Counted from the first letter of the stretch, positions 8,990-18,468 are shown. The stretch: 64,000 bases of DNA from Muribaculaceae bacterium (GCA_017548365.1 JAFZAC010000016.1:186001-250000); one strand, 5' to 3'. The notes: generated from the letters alone by a model not told the origin. Program-made: numbers and translations.

Positions 8990-9003
8990 CATAGCATGCT
9001 ATG
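8990..9003. repeat. Perfect 14-bp palindrome in a convergent intergenic gap
   Basis: CATAGCATGCTATG is self-complementary with no loop, flanked by TTGC and GCAA. It lies between the ends of the thioredoxin-like gene and tilS. No T-tract follows, so it is not a standard terminator. Confidence 0.5.
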
Positions 9004-9058
9004 CCTGCAACGCCATTGTCACAATCTACTCAATAAAAATTCTGTTCTGAGATAAATC

Positions 9059-10384
9059 CTAATAACCTATTCGGATTAAAAGGTAGTGCGTAGAATCACT
9101 TGGCACTTTAAAGACTTGCGATGCACGATATCCTATCACCCAGACAATCTCCCCATCTGCCTCGAGTAGCCAAGTCTTGTTTTTCTCTTTTTCCGTCAGT
9201 TTGAAGTCGGTGAACAAGTCGCTGATCAGTTTGCTGCCATGCATTCCGAATGGACGAAAGCGGTCGCCCTCGCGCCAATGACGCAGCAACACCTGTGAGC
9301 ATTGCAGTATTTCAGGACTGAAAGCCACTGAACTCTTGCCGTTGACTATATCGGGGGAAAACGGCAAATTATGTTCATGCTTAATCTCCAATCTAACTGG
9401 AGTTTCTATCAGTTCGTCATCCAAATCTATGACATGAATGCTCTCTTCACGACTATTGTGAGGCGTAACTTCGATGTTTACACGATTAATCACAGCGATG
9501 TGACTTGAAGACATAAAATGCCTTCCTACAGCACTCGTGAGCATATCACGACACTGGTCAGCATTGAATCCAAGAGGCTTCAAGATTTCATAGAGCAACA
9601 TTGAGCGATTCTTAAAACTGGCTAGAATTTCCATGTCGATAATCATAGAGTAGCCATCACTGTCACTCACGATGTTGCGCATCACGCCAACTGCCTCACG
9701 ATAAAATTCATTACATTGGCCCATGTTCTCAATAGTTGTAAGCAATGACTGCTTGGCACCATTAAAGTTGTCATAGATGGCTGGCAGCACTACATTGCGA
9801 ATACGGTTGCGGAGAGCATCGTTTTCAAGATTTGTACTGTCGACCACAAAGTCTTGGCCCATGGATTCAAGCCAGTTAAGAATATCACTGCGTGAAACGC
9901 AAAGAAGCGGACGTACAACATCGCCATTGCGAGGTTTCATGCCTGTGAGCCCTGCAATTCCAGTTCCTCGCAAAGCATTGAGGAAGAATGTCTCGATATT
10001 GTCGTCGCTGTGATGAGCTACCGCAATGCAGCCACAGCCATTTTCTTTCATGAGATACGAAAACCACTTATATCGCAGCTCACGACACGCCATCTCCAAA
10101 GACACGCCATGTTCACTCATATATGCTGGCACATCGAAATGCTTTATCTCAAGAGGCACATCAAGTCTATTGCAGAGTTCTGTGACAAAACGCTCATCAC
10201 GGTTGCTTTCGTCACCTCGCAAGTGGAAATTGCAGTGCGCAGCGTGGCAATCGTAGCCAAGTTCCAGTAGCGCACGCAAAAGTGCCACCGAGTCAGCGCC
10301 GCCACTCAATGCCACAAGCACTGGAATGTTGTCATCGATAAGACAACTTTGCTCTATGAATGATTTTACTTTGTATACCAGCAT
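9059..10384 (-). CDS. tilS: tRNA(Ile)-lysidine synthase
   Basis: A 441-residue enzyme that attaches lysine to C34 of tRNA-Ile(CAU), so that it reads AUA. The ATP-binding P-loop SGGADS is at residues 27-32, followed by CHAAHCNFHLRG and the family motif AVAHHSDDNIETFFLNALRGTG. The C-terminal region carries the TilS substrate-binding domain (LLRHWREGDRFRPFGM). Length fits long-form TilS. It lies downstream of the sphingolipid gene, but a terminator sits between them, so read-through or an unseen promoter must drive it. Confidence 0.95.
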   Translation of the reverse strand: MLVYKVKSFIEQSCLIDDNIPVLVALSGGADSVALLRALLELGYDCHAAHCNFHLRGDESNRDERFVTELCNRLDVPLEIKHFDVPAYMSEHGVSLEMACRELRYKWFSYLMKENGCGCIAVAHHSDDNIETFFLNALRGTGIAGLTGMKPRNGDVVRPLLCVSRSDILNWLESMGQDFVVDSTNLENDALRNRIRNVVLPAIYDNFNGAKQSLLTTIENMGQCNEFYREAVGVMRNIVSDSDGYSMIIDMEILASFKNRSMLLYEILKPLGFNADQCRDMLTSAVGRHFMSSSHIAVINRVNIEVTPHNSREESIHVIDLDDELIETPVRLEIKHEHNLPFSPDIVNGKSSVAFSPEILQCSQVLLRHWREGDRFRPFGMHGSKLISDLFTDFKLTEKEKNKTWLLEADGEIVWVIGYRASQVFKVPSDSTHYLLIRIGY

Positions 10385-10390
10385 ATTTTA

Positions 10391-10422
10391 TAAAAAAGGA
10401 TGTGACTATGTGACACATCCTT
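10391..10422 (-). terminator. Terminator between serine palmitoyltransferase and tilS
   Basis: A 9-bp perfect stem (10396-10404 with 10414-10422). On the minus strand it is followed by TTTTTTATAAAA, running up to the tilS start at 10384. Confidence 0.75.
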
Positions 10423-10448
10423 AATTGTATTTTAAATGACGATTTCTA

Positions 10449-11636
10449 TCAAGGAATCAGGTTGTGGCCGCGGAACACTTTCTGAATCTTTTCGAGAGCG
10501 GTAGTAACCTGCTCACGTGTGTGGGTTGCCATGAGGCTGAAGCGAATGAGTGTATCGTTAGGAGCAACAGCAGGCGAAACCACTGGATTCACGAAAATGC
10601 CCTCGTCGAGCAGCTCACGGGTAATGAGGAATGTGAGGTTGTTGTCGCGGATGAAGAGCGGGATAATTGGAGTCTCGGTATGACCTATCTCGCATCCCAT
10701 CTGTCGGAAGCCCTCAAGCGCATAATGGGTGTTCTCCCACAATTTCTCCTGACGTTCAGGCTCAGCAAGCATGATGTCGAGAGCAGCACTCACAGCAGCT
10801 GTAGCGGCTGGAGTGATACTGGCAGTGAAGATGTAGCTGCGGCTGTGGTGACGCAGATAATTGGTAATTACCTCATCGGTAGCGATGAAACCGCCAAGAG
10901 AAGCAAACGACTTGCTGAAAGTTCCCATGATGAGATCTACCTCGTCGGTTAACCCAAAGTGGTCACACACACCACGACCACCCTTGCCGAACACACCGAT
11001 CCCATGGGCTTCATCAACCATAATGTTGGCATCATATTTACGAGCAAGCTCCACAATATCAGGAAGTTTGCACACGTCACCCTCCATCGAGAAAACACCA
11101 TCTGTAACAATGAGTTTAACCTTGTCGGGCTTACATTTCTGCAACTGAGCCTCAAGTGACGCCATGTCGTTGTGACGATACTTGAGCGACTGGGAGAACG
11201 AGAGGCGACGTCCCTCGATAATCGAGGCGTGGTCTTGCTCATCCCACAGGATATAGTCCTCACGACCTGTGAGACATGACACAACTCCCAAATTCACCTC
11301 AAAACCGGTGCTGTAGATCATGGCATCTTCCTTGCCGGCATAGGCAGCAAGCTTCTTCTCAAGGTCTTTGTGGATGTCGAGTGTTCCATTAAGGAAGGGG
11401 GAACCGGCCATACCGGTACCATACTTCTTGGTAGCCTCAATAGCAGCCTCACGAACTCGATGGTCGGTAACGAGACCTGAATAACAATTGGAGCCAAACA
11501 TTAGCACCTTCTTGCCATTGATAATGACCTCGGTGTCCTGCTCGCTCGAGATGGCACGGAAATAAGGATAAATACCTGCTGCCTTGGCCTTTTGAGGCTC
11601 GGTGTAGCTTGCCAACTTCTGTTGTAATAACTTCAT
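10449..11636 (-). CDS. spt: Serine palmitoyltransferase (alpha-oxoamine synthase family)
   Basis: A 395-residue PLP enzyme that condenses serine with a long-chain acyl-CoA or acyl-ACP to give 3-ketosphinganine, the committed step of bacterial sphingolipid synthesis. PLP lysine K242 lies in GTFSKSFASLGGF; D208 and H211 lie in VDEAHGIGVFG; the ring-stacking histidine H136 is in DEQDHASI. The overall sequence follows the Bacteroides serine palmitoyltransferase pattern (KLASY..., GIYPYFR, GSNCYSGL, HDLxxLxxQL-like region) better than KBL or BioF. 2-Amino-3-ketobutyrate ligase is the main alternative. It has its own -7 box and terminator. Confidence 0.85.
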   Translation of the reverse strand: MKLLQQKLASYTEPQKAKAAGIYPYFRAISSEQDTEVIINGKKVLMFGSNCYSGLVTDHRVREAAIEATKKYGTGMAGSPFLNGTLDIHKDLEKKLAAYAGKEDAMIYSTGFEVNLGVVSCLTGREDYILWDEQDHASIIEGRRLSFSQSLKYRHNDMASLEAQLQKCKPDKVKLIVTDGVFSMEGDVCKLPDIVELARKYDANIMVDEAHGIGVFGKGGRGVCDHFGLTDEVDLIMGTFSKSFASLGGFIATDEVITNYLRHHSRSYIFTASITPAATAAVSAALDIMLAEPERQEKLWENTHYALEGFRQMGCEIGHTETPIIPLFIRDNNLTFLITRELLDEGIFVNPVVSPAVAPNDTLIRFSLMATHTREQVTTALEKIQKVFRGHNLIP

Positions 11637-11710
11637 AAAATCTATTATTGTGGTGTTCTATTTTTGCCAAAAACTGGTAAAAAAATCAATATTACCTATT
11701 ATACAGGCTG

Positions 11711-11718
11711 CAAAATTA
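11711..11718 (-). promoter_or_regulatory. -7 box for the serine palmitoyltransferase gene
   Basis: The minus strand reads TAATTTTG, about 75 nt upstream of the ATG. No -33 TTG is seen at the right spacing. Confidence 0.5.
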
Positions 11719-11787
11719 CAAAAAAAATTGTTATAACTATAAAATATCTTAATCTTTTCATGTAAAAAAGTATTAACGAGGCTTTAA

Positions 11788-11853
11788 CAATGCAGAATTC
11801 ATAATTCATAATGCAGAATGGGGCTTCGCTTTGAGCAATGCAGAATTCATAAT
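11788..11853. repeat. Short intergenic repeat cluster (AATGCAGAATTCATAAT type)
   Basis: CAATGCAGAATTCATAAT occurs at 11788-11805 and again at 11836-11853, with a shifted partial copy (TTCATAATGCAGAAT) at 11805-11819. Related stretches (CTTAATTCATAATGCACAAT) occur at 31139-31158 and (GCTTAATTCATAAT) near 19719. They look like relics of a dispersed intergenic repeat. Confidence 0.6.
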
Positions 11854-11885
11854 GCGGAATAACAGAATTGCCAGTTTGCTCTACT

Positions 11886-11917
11886 TTTGGTCTTTCTTAA
11901 AAAAAGCATTAACTTTG
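11886..11917 (+). promoter_or_regulatory. Promoter of uvrB
   Basis: TTTG at 11886-11889, a 20-nt spacer, TAACTTTG at 11910-11917. Full consensus, 20 nt before the ATG at 11938. Confidence 0.8.
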
Positions 11918-11937
11918 TGGCTGAAACAAACAAGTCG

Positions 11938-14019
11938 ATGGATTTCAATTTACATTCGCAATATGAGCCCACTGGGGACCAACCGCAAGCAATCAAGGAG
12001 CTTGTGGATGGCGTGAACAACGGCATGCCGTGCCAGACTCTGCTTGGCGTAACGGGGTCGGGAAAGACCTTCACAATGGCCAACGTGATAGCGCAGACCA
12101 ACCGCCCTACCCTCGTCTTGTCCCACAACAAGACGCTGGCTGCACAGCTCTATGCCGAGTTCAAATCGTTCTTCCCTGAAAATTCGGTTCAGTACTTTGT
12201 ATCTTACTACGACTATTATCAGCCTGAGGCCTACTTGCCATCAAGCGACAAATATATCGAGAAAGACCTCGCCATCAACAAAGAGATTGACCGGCTCCGT
12301 CTCGCCACAGTCACCGCACTGCTATCAGGCCGACGCGACGTGATTGTGGTTTCGAGCGTTTCATGCCTCTATGGAATGGGAAATCCCGAAAATATAGAGG
12401 CAAACATAGTGCGCCTGAAGGTGGGCGACCGCCCTGGTCGCGACGCTTTCCTGCGACGCCTTGTCGACGCTCTTTATAGCCGCAACGAGTATGAGCTGGC
12501 TATGGGAACCTTCCGCGTGAAAGGTGACACCGTTGACGTAATGATAGCCGACACCGACGCTGTGCTGCGCGTCATCTTCTGGGGTGACGAGATAGAGAGC
12601 ATGGTACTTCTTGATCCTTTGACTATGCTCCCGCGCGAGACAGTAGATGGATTTAACATCTACCCCGCCAACATCTTCGTCACCACCAAGGAGAGCATGG
12701 CAAGCGCCCTAGGCAAGATTGACATCGACCTCGGCACTCAGGTTGAGATGTTCAGACGTGAGAACCGACCAGTTGAAGCCAAGCGATTGTACGAACGTGT
12801 TACCTACGACCTGGAGATGATTCGCGAGGTGGGTTACTGCTCAGGAATCGAGAACTACTCGCGTTACTTCGACGGCCGTGAGCCTGGCGCACGACCTTAC
12901 TGTCTGCTTGACTATCTGCCAAAGGACTTCCTTACCATCATAGACGAGAGTCACGCCACAGTGCCGCAAGTCCGGGCCATGTATGGCGGCGACCGCTCGC
13001 GCAAAGACACTCTTGTAAATTACGGTTTCAGGCTTGATGCCGCACGTGACAACCGTCCGCTCACTTTCAGTGAATTTGAGGCTCTGACACCCCAGACCAT
13101 CTACGTCAGCGCCACACCAGCTGATTATGAGCTAGAGCGTTGCGAAGGTGTTGTAACTGAGCAGATTCTGCGTCCTACTGGTCTCCTCGACCCAAAAATT
13201 ACAGTTCGCCCCTCTTTAGGTCAGATTGACGACCTCATTCACGAGATTGAGTTGCGTGTCGAGAACCGCGAGCGAGTGCTTGTCACTACCCTCACAAAGC
13301 GTATGGCCGAGGAACTAACCAATTACTTGGCAAAAATCGATGTCAAGTGCGCCTACATGCATAGCGATGTCGAAACTATGGACCGCATTCAGATTATTGA
13401 CGATCTGCGACTTGGAGTGATTGACGTACTCGTGGGAGTGAACCTGTTGCGCGAGGGACTTGACCTTCCCGAAGTATCGCTCGTGGCAATCCTCGACGCC
13501 GACAAGGAGGGATTCCTTCGTTCGCATCGAGCCCTTACACAGACAGCTGGCCGTGCCGCCCGTAACCTCAACGGCGAAGTAATCATGTATGCCGACAAAA
13601 TCACCGACTCGATGCAGCGCACTATCAACGAGACCGAACGTCGCCGTACCATGCAGCTCAAGTACAACGAGGAACACGGCATCACGCCACAAGCGATTGT
13701 TAAAGCGCGCAATGCCATCATTGGAGTTGACGCCAACATGAGTGCAAGCGATGAGATGCGTCAGCATGCCCGTCGTTATGAGAGCAACGTTGTCGATATG
13801 TCATCACTCAAGAAGCAGGTGGAGGCCGAGTTTGACCACACCGCGGGCATCGCAGCCGATCCAGTAATTGCCTATATGAAGCCACAAGACCTTGAGAAGA
13901 CCATCGAGTATCTCAAGAGCCAGATGGTTGCTGCAGCTAAAAATATGGAGTTTATCGCTGCTGCTCAATACCGCGACGAGATATTAAAACTTCAAGAGAA
14001 ACTGGAAGATAAGTCATAA
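11938..14019 (+). CDS. uvrB: Excinuclease ABC subunit B
   Basis: A 693-residue damage-recognition helicase of nucleotide excision repair, acting with UvrA and UvrC. Visible features are Walker A GVTGSGKTFTMAN, the beta-hairpin motif YYDYYQPEAYLP that clamps DNA, the DEAD-like TIIDESHATV, the helicase C-terminal motifs (EGLDLPEVSLVAILDADKEG) and a C-terminal UVR domain near residues 655-690 (EFIAAAQYRDEILKLQEKL). The frame stays open 17 codons upstream from a TTG, but that part overlaps the promoter, so the ATG before DFNLHSQYEPTGDQ is the start. Confidence 0.97.
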   Translation: MDFNLHSQYEPTGDQPQAIKELVDGVNNGMPCQTLLGVTGSGKTFTMANVIAQTNRPTLVLSHNKTLAAQLYAEFKSFFPENSVQYFVSYYDYYQPEAYLPSSDKYIEKDLAINKEIDRLRLATVTALLSGRRDVIVVSSVSCLYGMGNPENIEANIVRLKVGDRPGRDAFLRRLVDALYSRNEYELAMGTFRVKGDTVDVMIADTDAVLRVIFWGDEIESMVLLDPLTMLPRETVDGFNIYPANIFVTTKESMASALGKIDIDLGTQVEMFRRENRPVEAKRLYERVTYDLEMIREVGYCSGIENYSRYFDGREPGARPYCLLDYLPKDFLTIIDESHATVPQVRAMYGGDRSRKDTLVNYGFRLDAARDNRPLTFSEFEALTPQTIYVSATPADYELERCEGVVTEQILRPTGLLDPKITVRPSLGQIDDLIHEIELRVENRERVLVTTLTKRMAEELTNYLAKIDVKCAYMHSDVETMDRIQIIDDLRLGVIDVLVGVNLLREGLDLPEVSLVAILDADKEGFLRSHRALTQTAGRAARNLNGEVIMYADKITDSMQRTINETERRRTMQLKYNEEHGITPQAIVKARNAIIGVDANMSASDEMRQHARRYESNVVDMSSLKKQVEAEFDHTAGIAADPVIAYMKPQDLEKTIEYLKSQMVAAAKNMEFIAAAQYRDEILKLQEKLEDKS

Positions 14020-14072
14020 GGGTTAAGTTTTAAGTTTTTTACGACCACGACGAGTTAAATTTTAACTGATAA

Positions 14073-15908
14073 ATGGGTAAAGACCGACATATCGAAGGAC
14101 AATGGTTGCCAACCACAATCAAGGAGATTGAGCACCTGGGTTGGGACCACATCGACGTGATTCTTTTCACTGGCGATGCCTATATCGACCACCCTTCGAT
14201 GGGAACGGCGGTTATTGGACGTACTCTTGAGGCACATGGCTACAAAGTTGCTGTTGTCCCACAACCCAATTGGCGTGACGATTTGCGCGATTTCAAGAAA
14301 CTAGGAAGACCAAGGTTATTTTTCGGCGTTTCGGCTGGCGCGATGGACTCGATGGTGAACCACTATACCGCAAATCGTCGCCGTCGAAGCGATGATGCCT
14401 ATACCCCCAATGGCCGCGCCGGAGCACGCCCCGACTACCCCACCATCGTTTACAGCGAAATTCTAAAGAAACTATACCCCGACATTCCAGTGGTGGCTGG
14501 CGGCATCGAGGCTTCGCTGCGACGATTATCTCATTACGACTACTGGCAAGACCGCCTCATGCCATCCATCATAAAAAACGCGCCTGTCGATATGGTGTGC
14601 TATGGCATGGGCGAGTTGGCAACCATCGCCATTGCCAACGCACTGAACACCGGTGCTAAGATTGAGGATTTGACCGATATTCCACAGACCGTCGTTCGCC
14701 GCCCCTTGAGCGAAACACCCGCCAATAACGACGAGAATAACATCGTGCTCCACTCATTTGATGAATGTTTGAAAAGTAAGCGCTGTCAAGCCGAAAACTT
14801 CCGAAATATCGAGATCGAAAGCAACCGCTGGCATGGTCACACCCTGTGGCAAGCTACTGGCGACATAGCAGTCAAAGTAACCCCCATGAATCCGCCCATG
14901 ACCACCGAGCAGGTTGATGCTTCGTTCGACTTACCTTACACCCGTCTGCCCCACCCTCGTTACCGTGACAAGCGCATTCCAGCATATGAGATGATACGCC
15001 ACTCGGTATGTATGCATCGTGGCTGCTTCGGAGGCTGTGCCTTTTGCACCATCAGCGCCCATCAAGGCAAATTCATCGCTTCACGAAGCAAGGAATCGAT
15101 AATGCGCGAGGTCAAGCAGGTAACACAGATGGAGGATTTCAAAGGTTATTTAAGCGACTTAGGAGGTCCCAGCGCCAATATGTATGGCATGCACGGTCAC
15201 GACCTGGAGCGTTGCAAACGATGTACACGCCCCTCGTGTCTGCATCCCAAGCCCTGCCCCAACCTCAACAATGACCATCGTCCACTACTCGACATTTACC
15301 ACAGCGTGGATGCATTGCCACAGATCAAGAAATCGTTCATAGGTAGCGGCGTTCGTTATGACCTATCAATGCACAAGTGTGGAAATCCCGAAATTGACAA
15401 AGCCAATACCCAATATAATGAGGAACTTATCCGTTTCCACGTTTCAGGCCGACTCAAAGTGGCTCCCGAGCACACCAGTGACGAGGTGCTCAAAGTGATG
15501 CGCAAACCATCGTTCCAGCAATTTGTGCAATTCAAGCGCATCTTCGACCACGTGAACACCAAATATAACCTCAATCAGCAACTAATACCTTACTTCATCT
15601 CGTCACATCCAGCATGCCACGAGATGGATATGGCTGAACTAGCAGCTCTCACCAAGGGACTCAACTTCCTCCTCGAGCAAGTGCAGGATTTCACTCCCAC
15701 TCCCATGACCGTTGCCACAGAGGCTTTCTATACTGGTCTTCATCCCTATACTCTTGAGCCCATCTACACGGCGCATACCAAAGAGGAAAAACTCGCTCAG
15801 CGCAAGTATTTCTTCTGGTACGATAAGAAATACAAAGCCGACATCATCAAGTCGCTTAAAAAGATGCACCGTCACGACCTTATCAAAAAGTTATATCCTC
15901 ATAGATGA
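14073..15908 (+). CDS. YgiQ family (UPF0313) radical SAM protein
   Basis: A 611-residue radical SAM protein with an N-terminal cobalamin-domain-like region (DVILFTGDAYIDHPSMGTAVIGR) and the cluster motif C318, C322, C325 in HRGCFGGCAFCT. A second cysteine-rich patch, LERCKRCTRPSCLHPKPC, is typical of YgiQ proteins and may bind another metal site. The function is unknown in the literature I can recall. It starts 53 nt after uvrB and ends 9 nt before the pgeF-like gene, so it probably belongs to the same transcript. Confidence 0.9.
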   Translation: MGKDRHIEGQWLPTTIKEIEHLGWDHIDVILFTGDAYIDHPSMGTAVIGRTLEAHGYKVAVVPQPNWRDDLRDFKKLGRPRLFFGVSAGAMDSMVNHYTANRRRRSDDAYTPNGRAGARPDYPTIVYSEILKKLYPDIPVVAGGIEASLRRLSHYDYWQDRLMPSIIKNAPVDMVCYGMGELATIAIANALNTGAKIEDLTDIPQTVVRRPLSETPANNDENNIVLHSFDECLKSKRCQAENFRNIEIESNRWHGHTLWQATGDIAVKVTPMNPPMTTEQVDASFDLPYTRLPHPRYRDKRIPAYEMIRHSVCMHRGCFGGCAFCTISAHQGKFIASRSKESIMREVKQVTQMEDFKGYLSDLGGPSANMYGMHGHDLERCKRCTRPSCLHPKPCPNLNNDHRPLLDIYHSVDALPQIKKSFIGSGVRYDLSMHKCGNPEIDKANTQYNEELIRFHVSGRLKVAPEHTSDEVLKVMRKPSFQQFVQFKRIFDHVNTKYNLNQQLIPYFISSHPACHEMDMAELAALTKGLNFLLEQVQDFTPTPMTVATEAFYTGLHPYTLEPIYTAHTKEEKLAQRKYFFWYDKKYKADIIKSLKKMHRHDLIKKLYPHR

Positions 15909-15917
15909 CTTTCGATT

Positions 15918-16703
15918 ATGAATCTTGACAAACTCATATTAAAAGGATGCGTTACAGTTGAAGCGTTCTCCATACAGCGTGGCGAAGTGATGAAAAGCGA
16001 CAACTACTCGCAGTGGAACCTGTGCGACTACACGGGCGACGACGCAATGAGAGTACTCGATGCGCGCATGACACTATGTCAGAAGTTGGGCATTGACCTC
16101 GACCATCTGATAATGCCTCGACAAACTCACAGCACCAACGTGAGAGTTATTGACGAGAACTTTATGAACGCATCTATCGAAGCTCAAGACGAGATGCTCG
16201 AGAACGTTGACGCACTGGTGTGCGACATGCCAGGTGTGTGCATTGGTGTCAACACTGCCGACTGCGTGCCTATCGCTATTGTCGACCCAAAACACAATAT
16301 TATTGCCATTGCCCATGCAGGATGGCGTGGCACAGTGCAACGCATTGGAAAAAAGGTCATCGATACAATGAGAAAACTTGGCTCTAATCCAAGTGATATC
16401 AGCGCAGCGATGGGCGCAAGTATTTGTTGCGATTGTTTTGAGGTGGGCGATGAGGTGGTTCAAGAGTTTGAGCGTGCTGGTTTCGACATATCAAGCATCA
16501 TGCACCACAACGACTCCACATGCAAGGCACACATCAACCTTCAAGAGGCTAACCGTCAAGTACTCATAGCTGCTGGCGTGAAAAATGAGAACATCACACT
16601 ACCCACACATTGCAGCCGCTGCGAGAGCGAGCGCTACTTTTCGGCTCGCCGACTGGGTATTAACAGCGGCCGCACATTCACAGGCATAATAATCCATAAT
16701 TAG
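15918..16703 (+). CDS. pgeF: Purine nucleoside phosphorylase, YfiH/LACC1 (PgeF) family
   Basis: A 261-residue member of the family once annotated as polyphenol oxidase. Members act as Zn-dependent purine nucleoside phosphorylases and adenosine deaminases, and E. coli PgeF edits peptidoglycan precursors. The metal-ligand set is visible as His in PRQTHSTN, Cys in NTADCVP and His in IAHAGWRGT. The C-terminus has the characteristic HCSRCESERYFSARR. It lies 9 nt after the YgiQ gene. Which activity dominates here cannot be told. Confidence 0.88.
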   Translation: MNLDKLILKGCVTVEAFSIQRGEVMKSDNYSQWNLCDYTGDDAMRVLDARMTLCQKLGIDLDHLIMPRQTHSTNVRVIDENFMNASIEAQDEMLENVDALVCDMPGVCIGVNTADCVPIAIVDPKHNIIAIAHAGWRGTVQRIGKKVIDTMRKLGSNPSDISAAMGASICCDCFEVGDEVVQEFERAGFDISSIMHHNDSTCKAHINLQEANRQVLIAAGVKNENITLPTHCSRCESERYFSARRLGINSGRTFTGIIIHN

Positions 16704-16715
16704 CCTTTCAATATT

Positions 16716-16746
16716 TTTGCAATTTGAATGGTTTTTTCTAATTTTG
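16716..16746 (+). promoter_or_regulatory. Promoter of the fucose-isomerase-like gene
   Basis: TTTG at 16716-16719, a 19-nt spacer, TAATTTTG at 16739-16746. The ATG at 16771 follows 24 nt later. This separates the gene from the uvrB cluster. Confidence 0.78.
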
Positions 16747-16770
16747 TGCTTTGATAAAAAACTTACTACT

Positions 16771-17967
16771 ATGACAACAGCGATTTATACACTCACGTCG
16801 CAGTTGCATGACGCAGCTGCTGTGGATGCTGCCACACAGGAATTCCTGGGAGGACTTGGCATCGAATACCAACTCATGAATGGAGATTTTAAAGACTATG
16901 GTGGTCATGACCTCGAATTGATCTATGTGCGCACTGGAGGCACCGAGGGAATCTTCAAAAACGAGTTGCCACGCCTTCTCAAATACTCCAAGCAACCTTT
17001 TTACCTTCTCACCTCGGGAAAAAGCAACTCTCTTGCTGCATCGATGGAGATTCTCTCTTATTTGCGCCAACAGGGACTAAAAGGCGAGATTCTGCATGGG
17101 AGCAATGAATATATCAAGCAACGCATCAACACTTTGCAACGAGTGGGAAAGGCAATGCGCGAACTCAACCGCTGCCGCTTGGGAGTTATAGGCGAGCCTA
17201 GCGATTGGCTTATTTCAAGCCAAGCTAAATATCGCACTATACAAGATATCCTTGGGGTTGAAATCGTCAACATAGACATGGATGAGTTGCTTATGCTTAT
17301 CGACCGAATTCCTGCCGATATCGTGAGTGACTTGCTAGAAAAAGCACCTAACAACTCCATCCGCAAGTCATTAATGGGTGCTGAACGAATCTATGAGGCA
17401 TTAAAACTCATTGTTGAGGGCTATGACTTGCAAGGATTCACCATACGCTGTTTTGACCTACTCTCGGCAGTGAAAAACACCGGCTGCATAGCATTGGCAA
17501 AGTTCAATGCCCAGGGAATCGTGGCAGGCTGTGAGGGTGACATTCCCGCCATGCTGTCAATGAAAATAGCTCAGGCGATATGCGGCAAGACTGGTTTCCA
17601 AGCCAATCCTGCTCGCATCAACCCCGAGACCGGCGAAATGCTATTTGCCCACTGCACAATCCCCTTTGACATGGTGGATAGATATGAGCTTGACACCCAT
17701 TTTGAGTCGGGAATAGGCGTGGGAATACGTGGATTTATGAAACCAGGTCCTGTCACTATCTTCAAAGTAAGCGGAGGACTGGGACGTCACTTTGCCGAGG
17801 AAGGAATGCTAGTCGAATGCCAAGGCAAGCCCGACCTGTGCCGCACTCAGCAGATTATACAGCTCAACGACAAAGAAGCAGCTCGCTATTTCTTGACTAA
17901 GCCTATTGGCAACCATCACATTATAATGCCAGGTCACCACAAAGCTGTGCTTGATGAAATACTATAA
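16771..17967 (+). CDS. L-fucose/L-arabinose isomerase family protein
   Basis: This 398-residue protein resembles the sugar isomerase superfamily that interconverts aldoses and ketoses. The C-terminal half has the fucose-isomerase-type pattern: GCEGDIPAMLSM, FAHCTIPFDM and the closing GNHHIIMPGHHKAVLDEIL. The N-terminus is predicted to be a Rossmann-like domain. The frame is open 18 codons upstream, but this overlaps the promoter, so the ATG at 16771 is chosen. It has no sugar-catabolism neighbours, so the substrate is uncertain. It may be a divergent paralog rather than true FucI, which is about 590 residues. Confidence 0.72.
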   Translation: MTTAIYTLTSQLHDAAAVDAATQEFLGGLGIEYQLMNGDFKDYGGHDLELIYVRTGGTEGIFKNELPRLLKYSKQPFYLLTSGKSNSLAASMEILSYLRQQGLKGEILHGSNEYIKQRINTLQRVGKAMRELNRCRLGVIGEPSDWLISSQAKYRTIQDILGVEIVNIDMDELLMLIDRIPADIVSDLLEKAPNNSIRKSLMGAERIYEALKLIVEGYDLQGFTIRCFDLLSAVKNTGCIALAKFNAQGIVAGCEGDIPAMLSMKIAQAICGKTGFQANPARINPETGEMLFAHCTIPFDMVDRYELDTHFESGIGVGIRGFMKPGPVTIFKVSGGLGRHFAEEGMLVECQGKPDLCRTQQIIQLNDKEAARYFLTKPIGNHHIIMPGHHKAVLDEIL

Positions 17968-17976
17968 CATTTACTC

Positions 17977-18468
17977 ATGAGGGATTTTGCGGCGATAGAT
18001 TTTGAGACAGCCAATGGCGAGCGGTCGTCGGTATGTTCGGTGGGTGTTGTAATTGTGCGCAACGGCGAGATTGTCGACTCATTCTACTCTCTTATCCAAC
18101 CCGAGCCCAACTACTACACCTATTGGTGCCAAAGGGTACATGGGTTATGCCACGATGACACCGACAATGCACCTGTCTTCCCCTATGTGTGGAAAAAGAT
18201 AGAGCCCATGATTGCAGGACTGCCGCTTGTTGCACACAACAAACCCTTTGATGAAGGATGCTTGAGGGCAGTGTTCCGCACTTACCAAATGGACTACCCC
18301 GACTACATGTTCTTTGACACACTTTACGCTTCACGTCGCAAACTGCCTCACCTGCCCAACCACCAATTGCACACCGTTGCGGCAGCCTGCGGTTTCCAGT
18401 TGGAACATCACCACCATGCCCTTGCCGACGCCGAGGCATGCGCCTGGATAGCACGAGAAATATTATGA
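17977..18468 (+). CDS. DEDDh 3'-5' exonuclease (DnaQ-like)
   Basis: A 163-residue stand-alone exonuclease of the DNA polymerase III epsilon type. The DEDDh motifs are present: ExoI AIDFETAN, ExoII AHNKPFDEG and ExoIII HHALADAEA. It lacks the helicase or PHP partners of larger relatives, so it could act in DNA repair or RNA trimming. It lies 9 nt after the fucose-isomerase-like gene and 18 nt before the CobW gene, apparently in one operon. Confidence 0.85.
   Translation: MRDFAAIDFETANGERSSVCSVGVVIVRNGEIVDSFYSLIQPEPNYYTYWCQRVHGLCHDDTDNAPVFPYVWKKIEPMIAGLPLVAHNKPFDEGCLRAVFRTYQMDYPDYMFFDTLYASRRKLPHLPNHQLHTVAAACGFQLEHHHHALADAEACAWIAREIL

Larger units (their letters stand above)
11637..11937. other. 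301-nt divergent intergenic region with promoters and short repeats
   Basis: It contains the minus-strand -7 box for the serine palmitoyltransferase gene, a cluster of repeated CAATGCAGAATTCATAAT units at 11788-11853, and the uvrB promoter at 11886-11917. No ORF is supported. Confidence 0.7.
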
